A stretch of DNA of 64,000 nucleotides from Affinundibacterium fentianense. GTDB taxonomy: Bacteria; Pseudomonadota; Gammaproteobacteria; Burkholderiales; Burkholderiaceae_D. Below, in pieces: positions 38,352 through 48,471 of the stretch. Position numbers and translations under genes: made by a program. Location of the stretch: assembly GCF_018139545.1 (NCBI RefSeq), contig NZ_JAGSPJ010000001.1, positions 62,001 to 126,000 on the forward strand, given 5' to 3'. How positions within the stretch are numbered: the stretch's first letter is position 1; each line of letters opens with the position of its first letter. The notes beneath the pieces were generated by a model. That model did no database searches and was not told the origin of the DNA. It saw only the letters and a program-made list of their open reading frames with translations.

Positions 38352-39269
38352 ATGGAAAATTCAGGCTTTGTCGTATTAGTTTTATTTGTGCTGGCATTAG
38401 TCTTTATCATGAAGACGATCAAAGTGGTGCCGCAACAAGATGCTTGGGTAGTTGAGCGTCTTGGTAAATATCATGCGACCTTAGCACCAGGTCTCAATAT
38501 CGTGGTGCCTTTCGTTGATCGTGTCGCTTACAAGCATGTCTTAAAAGAGATCCCCCTCGATGTACCACCACAAGTTTGTATCACCAAAGATAACACGCAG
38601 CTACAGGTAGACGGGATCTTGTATTTTCAAATTACAGATGCGATGCGGGCTTCTTACGGTTCGTCCAATTACATCGCCGCGATTACGCAGTTAGCACAAA
38701 CCACGCTACGTTCAGTGATCGGTAAGATGGAACTCGATAAGACGTTTGAAGAGCGAGATCACATCAATACAACAATTGTGAATGCGATTGATGAATCTGC
38801 GGCGAATTGGGGTGTTAAGGTATTGCGTTATGAAATTAAGGATTTGACGCCACCTAAAGAGATTCTGCATGCAATGCAAGCGCAGATCACGGCAGAGCGT
38901 GAAAAACGCGCGTTGATCGCGGCTTCCGAAGGTCGTAAGCAAGAGCAAATTAATATCGCCACGGGTGAGCGTGAAGCGTCGATTGCAAAATCAGAAGGCG
39001 AAAAACAGGCATCGATTAATCGTGCAGAAGGGCAGGCAGGGGCGATTTTAGCGATTGCGGAGGCGAGTGCTGAGGCGATACGCCAAACCGCAGCAGCCAT
39101 TCGCGAGCCTGGTGGTGCTGATGCGGTAAATTTGAAAGTCGCGGAACAATATGTTGCGGCGTTTGCTAATTTGGCAAAAACCAATAACTCTATTATCGTT
39201 CCAGCAAATATGAGTGATATGAGTGGCTTGATAGCCAGTGCAATGCAAGTGGTCAAGGCACAAAAATAG
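38352..39269 (+). CDS. SPFH/band 7 (stomatin/QmcA-like) membrane protein
   Basis: A 305-residue SPFH protein with one N-terminal membrane helix (FVVLVLFVLALVFIMKTI, 5-22), the band-7 domain (VVPQQDAWVVERLGKYHATLAPGLN onwards) and a long Ala/Glu-rich coiled coil (about 175-245, EREKRALIAASEGRKQEQIN). The size and sequence match QmcA-type stomatins, which form large membrane assemblies and modulate FtsH-type proteolysis. It is cotranscribed with the upstream NfeD-like gene. A terminator follows. Confidence 0.9.
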   Translation: MENSGFVVLVLFVLALVFIMKTIKVVPQQDAWVVERLGKYHATLAPGLNIVVPFVDRVAYKHVLKEIPLDVPPQVCITKDNTQLQVDGILYFQITDAMRASYGSSNYIAAITQLAQTTLRSVIGKMELDKTFEERDHINTTIVNAIDESAANWGVKVLRYEIKDLTPPKEILHAMQAQITAEREKRALIAASEGRKQEQINIATGEREASIAKSEGEKQASINRAEGQAGAILAIAEASAEAIRQTAAAIREPGGADAVNLKVAEQYVAAFANLAKTNNSIIVPANMSDMSGLIASAMQVVKAQK

Positions 39270-39310
39270 GATATCAACCAGATTGTCTTGCTGCGCAGTT
39301 GAAATCACTT

Positions 39311-39340
39311 AAAAAGCCATCATTCGTGATGGCTTTTTTT
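39311..39340 (+). terminator. Rho-independent terminator with TTCG loop
   Basis: Arms AAAAAGCCATCA (39311-39322) and TGATGGCTTTTT (39327-39338) enclose a TTCG tetraloop and run into T. Ends the NfeD/SPFH unit. Confidence 0.92.
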
Positions 39341-39427
39341 ATGCAATAGTTTTAATAAATATACTTAAATTAATAATTTTAGTATATTATTTTTTATTCT
39401 TTGGGGGATGTTTTTTGGAGGGTAAAA

Positions 39428-40402
39428 ATGCATCGATTTCAAAAACATGGTCAAGGTAACAATTCGAGTATGCATGAAAGTCAACCATTCTCACGTCGAT
39501 TTTTTCTGAATTACGGTTTGAGCGTAATGAATTTTCTTGCCACAACTGCGTTGGCGAAGTCGAGTCTATTGCCGAAAGAGTTAATCGATGAGTTGCGGGG
39601 TGCTATCCAAGGTAAACCTGAGTTGCCATTAGTGTTGCCCACCGCCTTAGACAATATAGCCCAGCTGCGGCAAGACGCTGGTTACTATCTAATGAGTGAA
39701 AAACTGGATGGTATCCGAGCTTTTTGGGATGGAAATCGACTGTTTTTCCGCAGCGGGCGTGAGATTAATGTGCCTTCATGGTTTACGCAGAAATTCCCGT
39801 CAACAGCCTTAGATGGGGAACTCTGGCTGGGCCGTGGGCAATTTGAGCGTCTATCCGCAGCGGTTCGGCACCAACAAGCGAACGATGCAGAGTGGCAAAC
39901 AATTCAATATTGCTTGTTTGAGGCACCATTTGCACTGGGTGACTTCCAACATCGTGTGCAAAATCTGAACGCGTTAGTGCGGCGATTACAGATTCCTTGG
40001 CTTAGAGTTATTCAGCAAGAGCCGATCAAATCATCGTCACAAGTTGCCACCAAGTTGAAGGAAGTTGAATTACAAAAGGGCGAAGGATTAGTTCTCCATC
40101 TAGCGACAGCCGAATTTCAATCAGGCCGCAGCACTGCAGTCTATAAACTTAAACCGCAACATGATGCGGAGGCTGTCGTACTTGCAATTCAACCAGGCAG
40201 GGGGAAGTATGAGGGAATGATGGGCGCATTGTTGCTGGAGACACCCGATGGCAAGCGTTTTAAATTAGGAACAGGGTTCGACGACCACTGTCGGAAAAAT
40301 CCCCCATCAGTTGGATCAATTGTGACCTATCGATATAGAGATCTCACTTCGAATGGCCTGCCCAAGTTCGCTAGCTTTGTTCGAATCTATCATCCTGAAT
40401 AA
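39428..40402 (+). CDS. ATP-dependent DNA ligase with Tat-like export signal (Lig E-like)
   Basis: A 324-residue minimal ATP-dependent DNA ligase: adenylation domain plus OB domain only. The nucleotidyl motif is SEKLDGIRAFWDG with catalytic Lys92, motif III DGELW (129-133), motif IV EGLVLH and motif V YKLKP (239-243). The first 45 residues carry SRRFFLNYGLSVMNFLATTALA, a twin-arginine signal, so it is probably periplasmic. Such exported ligases (Lig E type) occur in Neisseria, Haemophilus and Vibrio and may repair DNA taken up by the cell; that role is inferred. I chose the ATG at 39428 because GGAGGG is five bases upstream. The housekeeping ligA is also present at 53.5 kb. Confidence 0.88.
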   Translation: MHRFQKHGQGNNSSMHESQPFSRRFFLNYGLSVMNFLATTALAKSSLLPKELIDELRGAIQGKPELPLVLPTALDNIAQLRQDAGYYLMSEKLDGIRAFWDGNRLFFRSGREINVPSWFTQKFPSTALDGELWLGRGQFERLSAAVRHQQANDAEWQTIQYCLFEAPFALGDFQHRVQNLNALVRRLQIPWLRVIQQEPIKSSSQVATKLKEVELQKGEGLVLHLATAEFQSGRSTAVYKLKPQHDAEAVVLAIQPGRGKYEGMMGALLLETPDGKRFKLGTGFDDHCRKNPPSVGSIVTYRYRDLTSNGLPKFASFVRIYHPE

Positions 40403-40570
40403 GTGTCGAATGAATTTCATCGAAATTTCTGTTTAGAAAATTCGCTCAAGGCCCCGTGATGGCACTTTTTAAACAAACAAGTGGCGCATATCGGGGCGCT
40501 TTTTTTGTCTTTTCTTTAGAGAGTTTGATTTCGTTTAGAGCATTTAAATCTGTTTACTCCCATTGGCTAT

Positions 40571-42571
40571 TTAAATTGCGGCCTCTAAAAATTCTTGCTG
40601 TTCCAGCCAGTCAGCTTCCAATTGATCAAGTTCCTTAACCACGTAAGCCTGGTCAAGTAAGAGATTTTTCAGTTTTTCTTTATTGACATCATCGTAAATC
40701 ACGCTATCTTCAAGTTGCTTGCTGTATTCCATTTTTTTTGCATTCAGTTTCGCCATCTGTTCTTCGAGACGTTTGATTCGGGTCTCAATTGGTTTTCGGA
40801 TCGCGGTAATGCGTTGCCTTTCTTCGGCGTCGCGACGCTTGCGCTCTTTGTCATCAATAGGCGCGCTAGGAACAGGTTGCGCTTGAGGTAACGTTGTCGC
40901 CTTCTCTTTTGATTTGCTTGGCAAGGCAGTTGGATTCGCTGCTGCTGCGGCTTGTTCCAACTTCGTTTTATACAACCAATCTTTATAGTCGTCTAAGTCA
41001 CCGTCAAATGGTAAGAGCTTACCATCGGCGACAATAATAAATTGATCGGTCGTTGCACGTAATAGATGACGATCATGTGAGACCACCACCAAGGTTCCTT
41101 CAAACTGAGCAAGCGCCTCAGTTAATGCTTCACGTGTTTCCAAATCTAAATGGTTGGTCGGTTCATCGAGCAGTAATAGGTTAGGGCGCTGCCAAACGAT
41201 CATCGCCAATGCTAAGCGTGCTTTTTCACCACCAGAAAATGGCGCGATTGGGCTGGTGACCATGGTTCCAGGGAAGTTGAATCCACCCAAAAAATTACGC
41301 AATTCTTGCTCGCGTACATCGGGTGCAATATGCGCTAAATGCCAAAGTGGTGATTCGTCGTGTCGCAACATTTCTACTTGATGCTGGGCGAAGTAGCCGA
41401 TCGATAAACCTTTGCCAGTGGTAATCGACCCTTTGAGTGGTGCTAGCTCTCCGACGATGGTTTTGATGAGCGTTGATTTACCCGCACCGTTAATCCCAAG
41501 TAGACCAATGCGTTGGCCGATTTGCAGCGAAAATTTCACATCGCCGACGATCTTCTTTTCGGTAAAACTGTGATCAGTTTGTGATTCCAGTCGATAGCCG
41601 CAATCAACATCGTCCATCACTAACATGGGATTCGGTGCGCTCAAAGGTTCGCGGAATTCAAATGAAAATTCAGCGGCAGCACGCAAAGGGGCCAGTTCTT
41701 CCATTTTTTCCAAAGCTTTGATACGACTTTGTGCTTGCTTCGCTTTTGATGCTTTAGCCGCAAAACGATCAATAAATGATTGTAGATGTGCGCGTTTGCG
41801 ATTTTGTTTTTCTATCGAACTCTGTGCCAGAATTAATTGTGCAGCACGTTGGCGTTCAAACGCAGAATAGTTACCTGAATAGCGTTTTAATTTGCGCTCA
41901 TCAATATGCACGACGACGTTGACAACACCATCTAAGAAATCTCTATCATGCGAAATGATGATCAAGGTTCCTTCGTAACGCTTCAGCCAATCTTCTAGCC
42001 AGATAATGGCATCCAAATCCAAATGGTTGGTGGGTTCATCGAGTAGCAGCAAATCAGATTTGCACATCAAGGCTTGTGCTAGATTTAAGCGCATGCGCCA
42101 ACCACCGGAGAAGCTCGCTACCGATTGTTCCATTTGTTCCAGTGTAAAACCTAGACCCAATAATAATTGTTCGCCACGCGAGCGCACCGTGTAGGCATCC
42201 GCATCGGCTAAAGCGCCATATACCTCACCAATGGCGATGCCGTTGTCATGCGATTCTGGTTGCGCTTCCAGCTCTGCTAATTGTGCTTCTAATTTTCTTA
42301 GTGTGACATCGCCGTCAATCGCATAATCAATCGCGCTGCGTTCGAGTGGTGGCGTCTCTTGAGCGACATGCGCCAATTGCCATTTGGCCGGAAATTCTAT
42401 GCTGCCTTGGTCTGGGTGCAACTCGCCGCGTAGCATCGCAAACAGGCTGGATTTCCCCGCGCCATTGGAACCAATTAAGCCGATCTTGTCGCCAGGATTG
42501 AGTGTGACATCGACGCTGTCGAAAAGTGGCTTGGTGCCGCGGGCGAGGATGACCTGTTGAAGACGTATCAT
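40571..42571 (-). CDS. yheS: ABC-F ATPase YheS-like
   Basis: A 666-residue ABC-F protein with two ATPase domains and no membrane part. These proteins bind the ribosomal E site and modulate translation. First Walker A is GSNGAGKSS (34-42), signature FSGGWRMRL, Walker B LLLLDEPTNHLD; the second has GINGAGKST and FSGGEKARL. The linker between the domains is rich in Lys/Arg. The C-terminal 120 residues form a coiled coil (DDKERKRRDAEERQ). Start MIRLQQVILARGTKPL matches YheS rather than EttA or Uup. A terminator-like hairpin separates it from prmB. Confidence 0.92.
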   Translation of the reverse strand: MIRLQQVILARGTKPLFDSVDVTLNPGDKIGLIGSNGAGKSSLFAMLRGELHPDQGSIEFPAKWQLAHVAQETPPLERSAIDYAIDGDVTLRKLEAQLAELEAQPESHDNGIAIGEVYGALADADAYTVRSRGEQLLLGLGFTLEQMEQSVASFSGGWRMRLNLAQALMCKSDLLLLDEPTNHLDLDAIIWLEDWLKRYEGTLIIISHDRDFLDGVVNVVVHIDERKLKRYSGNYSAFERQRAAQLILAQSSIEKQNRKRAHLQSFIDRFAAKASKAKQAQSRIKALEKMEELAPLRAAAEFSFEFREPLSAPNPMLVMDDVDCGYRLESQTDHSFTEKKIVGDVKFSLQIGQRIGLLGINGAGKSTLIKTIVGELAPLKGSITTGKGLSIGYFAQHQVEMLRHDESPLWHLAHIAPDVREQELRNFLGGFNFPGTMVTSPIAPFSGGEKARLALAMIVWQRPNLLLLDEPTNHLDLETREALTEALAQFEGTLVVVSHDRHLLRATTDQFIIVADGKLLPFDGDLDDYKDWLYKTKLEQAAAAANPTALPSKSKEKATTLPQAQPVPSAPIDDKERKRRDAEERQRITAIRKPIETRIKRLEEQMAKLNAKKMEYSKQLEDSVIYDDVNKEKLKNLLLDQAYVVKELDQLEADWLEQQEFLEAAI

Positions 42572-42610
42572 AAATAACTAACAAATAGAAAAGCGTAGCG
42601 AGCTACAAAA

Positions 42611-42648
42611 ATAAAAATGCTCAAAACGCTTTTTCAGACGTTTTGAGC
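42611..42648 (-). terminator. Terminator of the dap-prmB unit
   Basis: Arms GCTCAAAACG (42619-42628) and CGTTTTGAGC (42639-42648) are perfect complements. On the minus strand the stem is followed by ATTTTTATTTTT, a fair T tract. Confidence 0.75.
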
Positions 42649-42674
42649 GATAAGGCGAAGCACAAGAAAAGTGC

Positions 42675-43577
42675 TTAACTAGCGTCTTGCAATTGTTCTG
42701 CAGTGAGCAGGAAAACCATATCATCACCTGCGCTGGTCGATAGCCAAGTTAAACCATATTCAGCGAATGCTTCTTCGGCAAAAACTCGTTCATTGCCAAT
42801 CTCGACCATTAAAATACCATTTGGTTTGAGTCGTGATGCAGCGCCTGCTACGATTTTGCGCACTAAATCCATGCCATCGTCGCCACCGGCTAAGGCGATT
42901 TGTGGTTCATGTAAATATTCTTTGGGCAGTTTGCTCATTGAATGTGAGTTCACATACGGTGGATTGGTAATGATCATGTCGTATAACTTGTCGGGGACAT
43001 TGGTATACAAGTCAGATTCAATCAAGGTAATGCGATCTTCCAATTCATAGGTCGCGACATTTTTAGCTGCGACTGCCAATGCATCTTTAGAAATATCCAC
43101 CGTATCAACATGTGCATTTTCAAAAGCATCCGCTAACATGATAGGCAGGCAACCAGATCCAGTGCAAAGCTCTAAAATGTTGGTGACTTCTTCGGGATCT
43201 TGTACCCACGGTGTAAAGCGCTCAGGAATTAACTCTGCGATAAATGAGCGTGGCACGATGACGCGCTCATCAACATAAAAGTTATATGTGCCTAACCAGG
43301 CTTCATTCGTAATGTACGATGCGGGAATGCGATCTGTCGCACGACGTTCAATGACCGCGATCGCCGCATCTATTTCGTGCGGTAATAGACGTGCATCCAA
43401 GAACGGTTCGATTTTATCGAGCGGTAACTTTAATGTGTGCAGCAATAAATAAGCGGCCTCATCCAAAGCATTGGCACTGCCGTGACCAAAAAAAAGTTGC
43501 GCTGTATTAAAGCGCGTTACTGCATAACGTAATAAGTCGCGCAGTGTTTGGAACGGGAGAGTATTTGCGTTCGTCAT
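42675..43577 (-). CDS. prmB: Ribosomal protein L3 N5-glutamine methyltransferase PrmB
   Basis: Methylates a glutamine of ribosomal protein L3. The 300 residues contain an N-terminal helical domain and a Rossmann methyltransferase with LELCTGSGCLPIMLA (about 155-169) and the catalytic NPPY (about 206-209). The order with dapE and the sequence after NPPY (EPQIALAGGDDGMDLVRKI) fit PrmB rather than PrmC. It follows dapE by seven bases on the minus strand, so is cotranscribed with the dap genes. Confidence 0.94.
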   Translation of the reverse strand: MTNANTLPFQTLRDLLRYAVTRFNTAQLFFGHGSANALDEAAYLLLHTLKLPLDKIEPFLDARLLPHEIDAAIAVIERRATDRIPASYITNEAWLGTYNFYVDERVIVPRSFIAELIPERFTPWVQDPEEVTNILELCTGSGCLPIMLADAFENAHVDTVDISKDALAVAAKNVATYELEDRITLIESDLYTNVPDKLYDMIITNPPYVNSHSMSKLPKEYLHEPQIALAGGDDGMDLVRKIVAGAASRLKPNGILMVEIGNERVFAEEAFAEYGLTWLSTSAGDDMVFLLTAEQLQDAS

Positions 43578-43584
43578 AGCATTC

Positions 43585-44715
43585 TTAGCCTAATAAAAGA
43601 TTTTCCAGCGCACGGCGATAGATGTTTTTGAGTGGATCAATGTAGCGAACTTCAATATGCTCATCAATTTTATGGATACTGCCATTCGGTGGGCCAAACT
43701 CAACGACCTGCGGGCAAATTTTGGCAATGAAGCGTCCATCTGAAGTGCCACCGGTGGTGGATAATTCTGTCGTAACGCCCGTTTCATCGTGAATCGCCTT
43801 CGCCAAGGCATCACTTAAATTGCCTTTGGGTGTTAAGAAGGGATGGCCACCAATTGTCCATTTTAAATCGTACTTCAGTTGATGCTTATCGAGTATGGCA
43901 TGCACACGTTGTTGCAATCCCTCGGCCGTACTTGCGGTTGAAAAACGGAAATTAAAATCGATCACAACTTCACCAGGTATCACATTGGATGCCCCGGTGC
44001 CTCCATGTATATTCGAGACTTGCCATGAAGTGGGTAGGTAATATGCGTTGCCTTGATCCCATACTTCATTGACCAAATCATTAAGCGCAGGAGCGACTGT
44101 GTGAATCGGATTTTCTGCAAGCTGAGGGTAGGCGATATGGCCTTGAATGCCCTTCACGGTGAGCTTGCCAGACATGGTGCCACGCCGACCGTTCTTAATG
44201 GTGTCACCAAGCACTTCACTGGAAGTCGGTTCGCCAACGATACAATAGTCGAGTTGCTCGCCGCGCTCTTTTAGTTTATTGCAGACGACAACGGTGCCAT
44301 CGGTAGCTGGGCCTTCTTCATCGCTCGTAATCAAGAATCCAATCGAACCTTTGTGATCAGGGTGTGCCGTTACAAATTCTTCTGTTGCGATGACAAACGC
44401 AGCGATGGATGTTTTCATGTCGGCTGCACCACGTCCAAACAATTTGCCATCGCGGTGTGTAGGTGCAAATGGCTGCGATTGCCATTGTGTGACTGGACCA
44501 GTTGGAACAACATCGGTGTGGCCAGCGAAAACAACTAGCGGTTGACTTGTGCCGCGACGTGCCCAAAGGTTCGTCACGTCATTGGACTGTATCGTTTCAC
44601 ATACGAAGCCCAACGGTTCTAATAAACTGATTAAGGTATTTTGGCAGCCCTTATCTTCTGGCGTGACGGAATCGAGAGCAATTAATTGTTCAGTCAATGC
44701 GAGCGTTTTACTCAT
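43585..44715 (-). CDS. dapE: Succinyl-diaminopimelate desuccinylase DapE
   Basis: Hydrolyses N-succinyl-L,L-diaminopimelate to diaminopimelate, on the way to lysine and peptidoglycan. A 376-residue dinuclear zinc M20 peptidase-fold enzyme with [14 protein letters not shown] (His ligand about 67), GRGAADMKT (Asp about 98) and [11 protein letters not shown] (catalytic Glu). The inner lid domain spans about 180-290. The gene follows yffB-like and precedes prmB with small gaps. Confidence 0.96.
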   Translation of the reverse strand: MSKTLALTEQLIALDSVTPEDKGCQNTLISLLEPLGFVCETIQSNDVTNLWARRGTSQPLVVFAGHTDVVPTGPVTQWQSQPFAPTHRDGKLFGRGAADMKTSIAAFVIATEEFVTAHPDHKGSIGFLITSDEEGPATDGTVVVCNKLKERGEQLDYCIVGEPTSSEVLGDTIKNGRRGTMSGKLTVKGIQGHIAYPQLAENPIHTVAPALNDLVNEVWDQGNAYYLPTSWQVSNIHGGTGASNVIPGEVVIDFNFRFSTASTAEGLQQRVHAILDKHQLKYDLKWTIGGHPFLTPKGNLSDALAKAIHDETGVTTELSTTGGTSDGRFIAKICPQVVEFGPPNGSIHKIDEHIEVRYIDPLKNIYRRALENLLLG

Positions 44716-44721
44716 GAAAAC

Positions 44722-45102
44722 TTACTTTTCTAAAAAAATGGAAGAATAGAGTTGATCGTTGAAGCCAACACCAACATAGTCGAGCTGGTCGCCGCCGATT
44801 TGTAATACTGGACGCTTGATCAAGGACGGATTTGCTAAGATTAAATTCATCGCGCCAGCAGGTGTTTCAGCTTCATTTTTTTGTGCATCGGTCAGTGCGC
44901 GCCAGCTTGTTCCTTTACGATTGATAAGCGTTTCAAAGTTTATTTTCTTTAACCAAATATCGACCTGCGCAGCGCTCAATTCGTCTTTTTTGAAATTATG
45001 AAATACAAATGGTATGTTATTGCTATCAAGCCATACGCGAGCCTTCTTCACTGTGTCACAGTTGGGAATGCCAAATAAAGTTACTTTATTGAATCGCTGC
45101 AT
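44722..45102 (-). CDS. yffB: ArsC/Spx-like thioredoxin-fold protein (YffB type)
   Basis: A 126-residue protein of the ArsC/Spx fold with one N-terminal Cys (FGIPNCDTVKKARVWLD, Cys15), NRKGTSWR (about 61-68) and KRPVLQ (about 95-100). It matches the YffB subgroup, whose gene is next to dapE in E. coli as here; the arsenate reductase activity is not established. It lies six bases before dapE. Confidence 0.88.
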   Translation of the reverse strand: MQRFNKVTLFGIPNCDTVKKARVWLDSNNIPFVFHNFKKDELSAAQVDIWLKKINFETLINRKGTSWRALTDAQKNEAETPAGAMNLILANPSLIKRPVLQIGGDQLDYVGVGFNDQLYSSIFLEK

Positions 45103-45106
45103 CTTC

Positions 45107-46246
45107 TTACATATTTAAATTAAATTCAGTGAATGTTGCGTCGGTATTGTGTTCAAGTTCTGGTTCCTCTTTGCCTTTCTGTGCTAAGGCATTATCGTTG
45201 TTGAGCAACCATAATAGATTGTTGGCAGAATCTGCATTTGCTAAACCTTCCTCCTGCGTAATCAAGCCATCTTTAATCAATTGCAAAAGGGCACGTTCAA
45301 AGGTTTGCGAACCCGGAGCCAGACTTTTTTCAATCGCCTCCTTGATTTCGAAAATATTACCTTGTTCAATCAGTTCGCCTACATAGCGAGTGTTTAACAT
45401 AATCTCGACAGCTGGACAGCGACCGCCACTGACTGCCTTCACCAAGCGCTGCGAGATAATGGCTTTGATTGCAGACGAAAGATCTAGTAACAACGCGCTA
45501 CGGTTTTCAATTGGGAAAAAACTAATAATACGGTTTAAAGCCTGATAACTATTGTTCGCATGTAGTGTGGCAACGACCAGATGACCTGATTGTGCATAGG
45601 CGATCGCTGCCATCATTGTCTCTAAGTCTCGGATCTCACCGATCAAAATACAGTCGGGTGCTTGACGTAGCGAGTTTCTGAGCGCGGTTTTTAAACTATC
45701 CGCATCAGTTCCTACTTCACGTTGATTGACGATCGATTTTTTGCTTCGGAAAAGATATTCGATGGGATCTTCGATTGTGAGTATATGGCCAGTTTTTGTC
45801 TCATTGCGATAGTCGAGCATGGATGCGATGGTGGTGGATTTCCCTGAGCCGGTGGCTCCGACAACCAAGATCAGCCCTCGTTTTTCCATGACAAGTTCAG
45901 ACAACACTGGAGGTAGATTGAGTGTTGAAAGTTGAGGGATATTTCCCGGAACAAATCGAAACACAGCGGAAGTGGACCCCCTTTGTTTAAACGCAGAGAG
46001 TCGAAATCGACCGACCCCGGCCATACCGATACCGATGTTGAGCTCATTATCGCGCTTGAACTGCGCGATTTGCTCAGCCGAAATGACTTCACCAAGTAAA
46101 GTCATGATGTTGTCTTCATCCATTTTTTGTTGATTGATCGGCAAGAGATTGCCGTTAATTTTCAAATGTATTGGCGAGTTGATGGCGAAAAACATATCCG
46201 ATGCATTTTTGTCTTTCATCAACTGAAATAAGCGATCCATAGCCAT
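45107..46246 (-). CDS. pilU: PilT/PilU-family pilus retraction ATPase (PilU-like)
   Basis: A 379-residue type IV pilus retraction ATPase. Walker A is GATGSGKSTT (about 124-133), the Asp box is LTIEDPIEY, the Walker B region is ILIGEIRDLETM and the His box is ATLHANNSYQAL. The start MAMDRLFQLMKDKNASDMF and C-terminal tail (PELEHNTDATFTEFNLNM) suggest PilU, the PilT-dependent accessory ATPase; PilT itself is not in the window. The ATG at 46246 has AGGGGA nearby. Four bases separate it from yffB, so it is part of the dap-like operon, an unusual place. Confidence 0.87.
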   Translation of the reverse strand: MAMDRLFQLMKDKNASDMFFAINSPIHLKINGNLLPINQQKMDEDNIMTLLGEVISAEQIAQFKRDNELNIGIGMAGVGRFRLSAFKQRGSTSAVFRFVPGNIPQLSTLNLPPVLSELVMEKRGLILVVGATGSGKSTTIASMLDYRNETKTGHILTIEDPIEYLFRSKKSIVNQREVGTDADSLKTALRNSLRQAPDCILIGEIRDLETMMAAIAYAQSGHLVVATLHANNSYQALNRIISFFPIENRSALLLDLSSAIKAIISQRLVKAVSGGRCPAVEIMLNTRYVGELIEQGNIFEIKEAIEKSLAPGSQTFERALLQLIKDGLITQEEGLANADSANNLLWLLNNDNALAQKGKEEPELEHNTDATFTEFNLNM

Positions 46247-46316
46247 GATGATTCCCCTGCAAAATGAGATGAGTAACAATGCGATAATTTACTTGGCTTT
46301 TTTTTGGCCTAACTTG

Positions 46317-47144
46317 TTAAGCGCCGCGCAACAATTCATTGATACTTGTCTTTGAGCGAGTCTGTGCATCTACACGTTTAACAATGACAGCACAATAGAG
46401 GCTGTATTTGCCGCAAGCTGATGGTAAATTGCCCGATACAACGACCGAGCCAGCAGGAATGCGACCATAAGTGACCTCGCCTGTAGCGCGATCGTAAATC
46501 TTTGTTGATTGGCCTATGTAGACACCCATAGAAATTACAGAGTTTTCTTCGACAATCACGCCTTCGACTACTTCCGAACGGGCACCAATAAAGCAATTGT
46601 CTTCAATAATAGTTGGGTTCGCTTGCATCGGCTCTAAGACGCCCCCGATACCAACGCCTCCTGAAAGATGTACATTTTTACCGATTTGTGCACAGGAGCC
46701 GACAGTCGCCCAAGTATCGACCATAGCGCCTTCGTCAACATAAGCCCCGATATTCACATACGAAGGCATTAATACGACATTTTTGCCGATAAAACTTCCG
46801 CGACGTGCAACGGCTGGAGGTACGACACGGAAGCCACCTTTGACGAAATCTTCAGCCGAGTAGTCCGCAAATTTGGTTGGCACTTTGTCAAAAAATTGCA
46901 TGTGATCACCAGACGGCATGACAATGTTGTCCTCCAGTCGGAATGAGAGCAGCACAGCTTTTTTTACCCATTGATTGACATGCCACTGACCCTCAATCTT
47001 TTGTGCGACCCGCAAACTACCTGAATCTAATAATTCTAAAACGTGTGCAACTGCTTCACGTAATTCAGTCGGGGCATTTTTAGGGGAAAAATTTGCACGA
47101 TCTTCCCATGCTTGGTCAATAATGTTTTGTAATTGCTGTGTCAT
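46317..47144 (-). CDS. dapD: Tetrahydrodipicolinate N-succinyltransferase DapD
   Basis: Adds succinyl from succinyl-CoA to tetrahydrodipicolinate in the diaminopimelate pathway. The 275 residues have an N-terminal helical domain ([18 protein letters not shown]) and a left-handed beta-helix of hexapeptide repeats (about 105-240, [37 protein letters not shown]). I chose the ATG at 47144, which matches the family; an upstream ATG at 47192 would add a Phe/Leu/Ile-rich stretch. It is between dapC and the pilU-like gene. Confidence 0.96.
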   Translation of the reverse strand: MTQQLQNIIDQAWEDRANFSPKNAPTELREAVAHVLELLDSGSLRVAQKIEGQWHVNQWVKKAVLLSFRLEDNIVMPSGDHMQFFDKVPTKFADYSAEDFVKGGFRVVPPAVARRGSFIGKNVVLMPSYVNIGAYVDEGAMVDTWATVGSCAQIGKNVHLSGGVGIGGVLEPMQANPTIIEDNCFIGARSEVVEGVIVEENSVISMGVYIGQSTKIYDRATGEVTYGRIPAGSVVVSGNLPSACGKYSLYCAVIVKRVDAQTRSKTSINELLRGA

Positions 47145-47229
47145 GACGAATTCTAAATAAATTAAAAAGAAGATTAATGAGTTTATATCCAATACGAGAT
47201 TGGACTGTACGGTAAAGCTTGTGCCTAGG

Positions 47230-48471
47230 CTATGTTGTCAGTTGAGACTGCAATCCCTTGACGTAAGCGACGATACGTTGCGCTGCCTCCATGCATTCAT
47301 CGACTTCAGCCACCAATGCCATTCGGATCCGATTTCTACCAGGGTTGATACCATGCGCTTCACGTGCCAAGAAACTGCCGGGTAAGACAGTCACATTATA
47401 GTCTCGGTAAAGACCTCGCGCGAATTCAGTGTCAGAGATGTTGAGGTGTTTATCTACCCCCGCCCAAAGATAAAAGGCAGCATCAGGTAATGTAACATCA
47501 AGGACTTCTTGTAAAACAGGGGTTACCTGTGAAAATTTCTTTAAATAGAGTGCTCGGTTTTCGGCGACATGTTGTTCATCGTTCCAAGCTGCAATCGATG
47601 CGGCTTGGATACTTGGTGACATGGCACCACCGTGATAGGTTCGATAAAGCAAAAATTGCTTAATGATATTTGCATCGCCTGCGACGAAGCCAGAGCGCAT
47701 GCCTGGAACATTCGAGCGTTTGGATAAACTTGATAGCGTGATTAAGCGGGGGTATCCTTCGCGCCCCAAGGCGTTGGCTGCAGAAAGGCTTCCGAGCGGT
47801 GGCGTCTCACCAAAATATATTTCTGAGTAACATTCATCCGCAGCAATGATAAAGTCATAGCGATCCGCTAAAGCAAAGAGTTCTTTCCAATCTTCGAGAG
47901 TCAAAACAGCCCCGGTGGGATTGCCAGGTGAGCAAACATAGAGTAATTGAGTACGTTGCCAAATAGATTCTGGAACTTGGCTAAAATCCGGAGCAAAATT
48001 TTTGGCAGGATTGGCGTTTGCAAAATACGGTTGCGCACCAGCTAAGTAAGCTGCCCCCTCGTAGATTTGATAGAAAGGATTCGGGCACATCACGATCGGT
48101 GTGATATCACCTTGCTTACTCGTATCAATGACGGCTTGTGCTAAAGAGAAAAGAGCTTCCCGCGAACCATTCACCGGTAAAATTTGGGTTGAAGGGTCGA
48201 GTGCTGGAATCGTATAACGATTTGCCAACCATCGACTAATTGCGACACGAAGACTTTCGAGTCCATTTGTAGATGGATAGTTGGCTAATCCATTGAGATT
48301 GGCGATTAAAGCGTCTTTGATTAATTGTGGCGTCGCGTGCTTCGGTTCGCCGAGTCCTAGGCTAATCGGCGAGAATGCAGCATTTGGTGTCAGATCTGCA
48401 AATAGTCGCTTTAATTTTTCAAACGGATAAGCTTGTAATTTTTCTAAATTGGGATTCACGGAGAAATTCAC
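47230..48471 (-). CDS. dapC: Succinyldiaminopimelate transaminase DapC
   Basis: PLP aminotransferase that makes N-succinyl-diaminopimelate for DapE. The 413 residues show fold type I signs: [12 protein letters not shown] at the start, [23 protein letters not shown], the PLP Lys in [15 protein letters not shown] and RNRIRMALV. It heads the order dapC-dapD-pilU-yffB-dapE-prmB on the minus strand and is divergent from smc. Start [12 protein letters not shown] at 48471. Confidence 0.94.
   Translation of the reverse strand: MNFSVNPNLEKLQAYPFEKLKRLFADLTPNAAFSPISLGLGEPKHATPQLIKDALIANLNGLANYPSTNGLESLRVAISRWLANRYTIPALDPSTQILPVNGSREALFSLAQAVIDTSKQGDITPIVMCPNPFYQIYEGAAYLAGAQPYFANANPAKNFAPDFSQVPESIWQRTQLLYVCSPGNPTGAVLTLEDWKELFALADRYDFIIAADECYSEIYFGETPPLGSLSAANALGREGYPRLITLSSLSKRSNVPGMRSGFVAGDANIIKQFLLYRTYHGGAMSPSIQAASIAAWNDEQHVAENRALYLKKFSQVTPVLQEVLDVTLPDAAFYLWAGVDKHLNISDTEFARGLYRDYNVTVLPGSFLAREAHGINPGRNRIRMALVAEVDECMEAAQRIVAYVKGLQSQLTT

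Noticed and set aside
39048-39308. Minus-strand frames opposite the SPFH gene
   Set aside because: Antisense of a coding gene with strong family match; no independent support.
40487-40512. Possible terminator after the DNA ligase gene
   Set aside because: GGCGC-rich segment before a T run, but the arms pair only about four bases.
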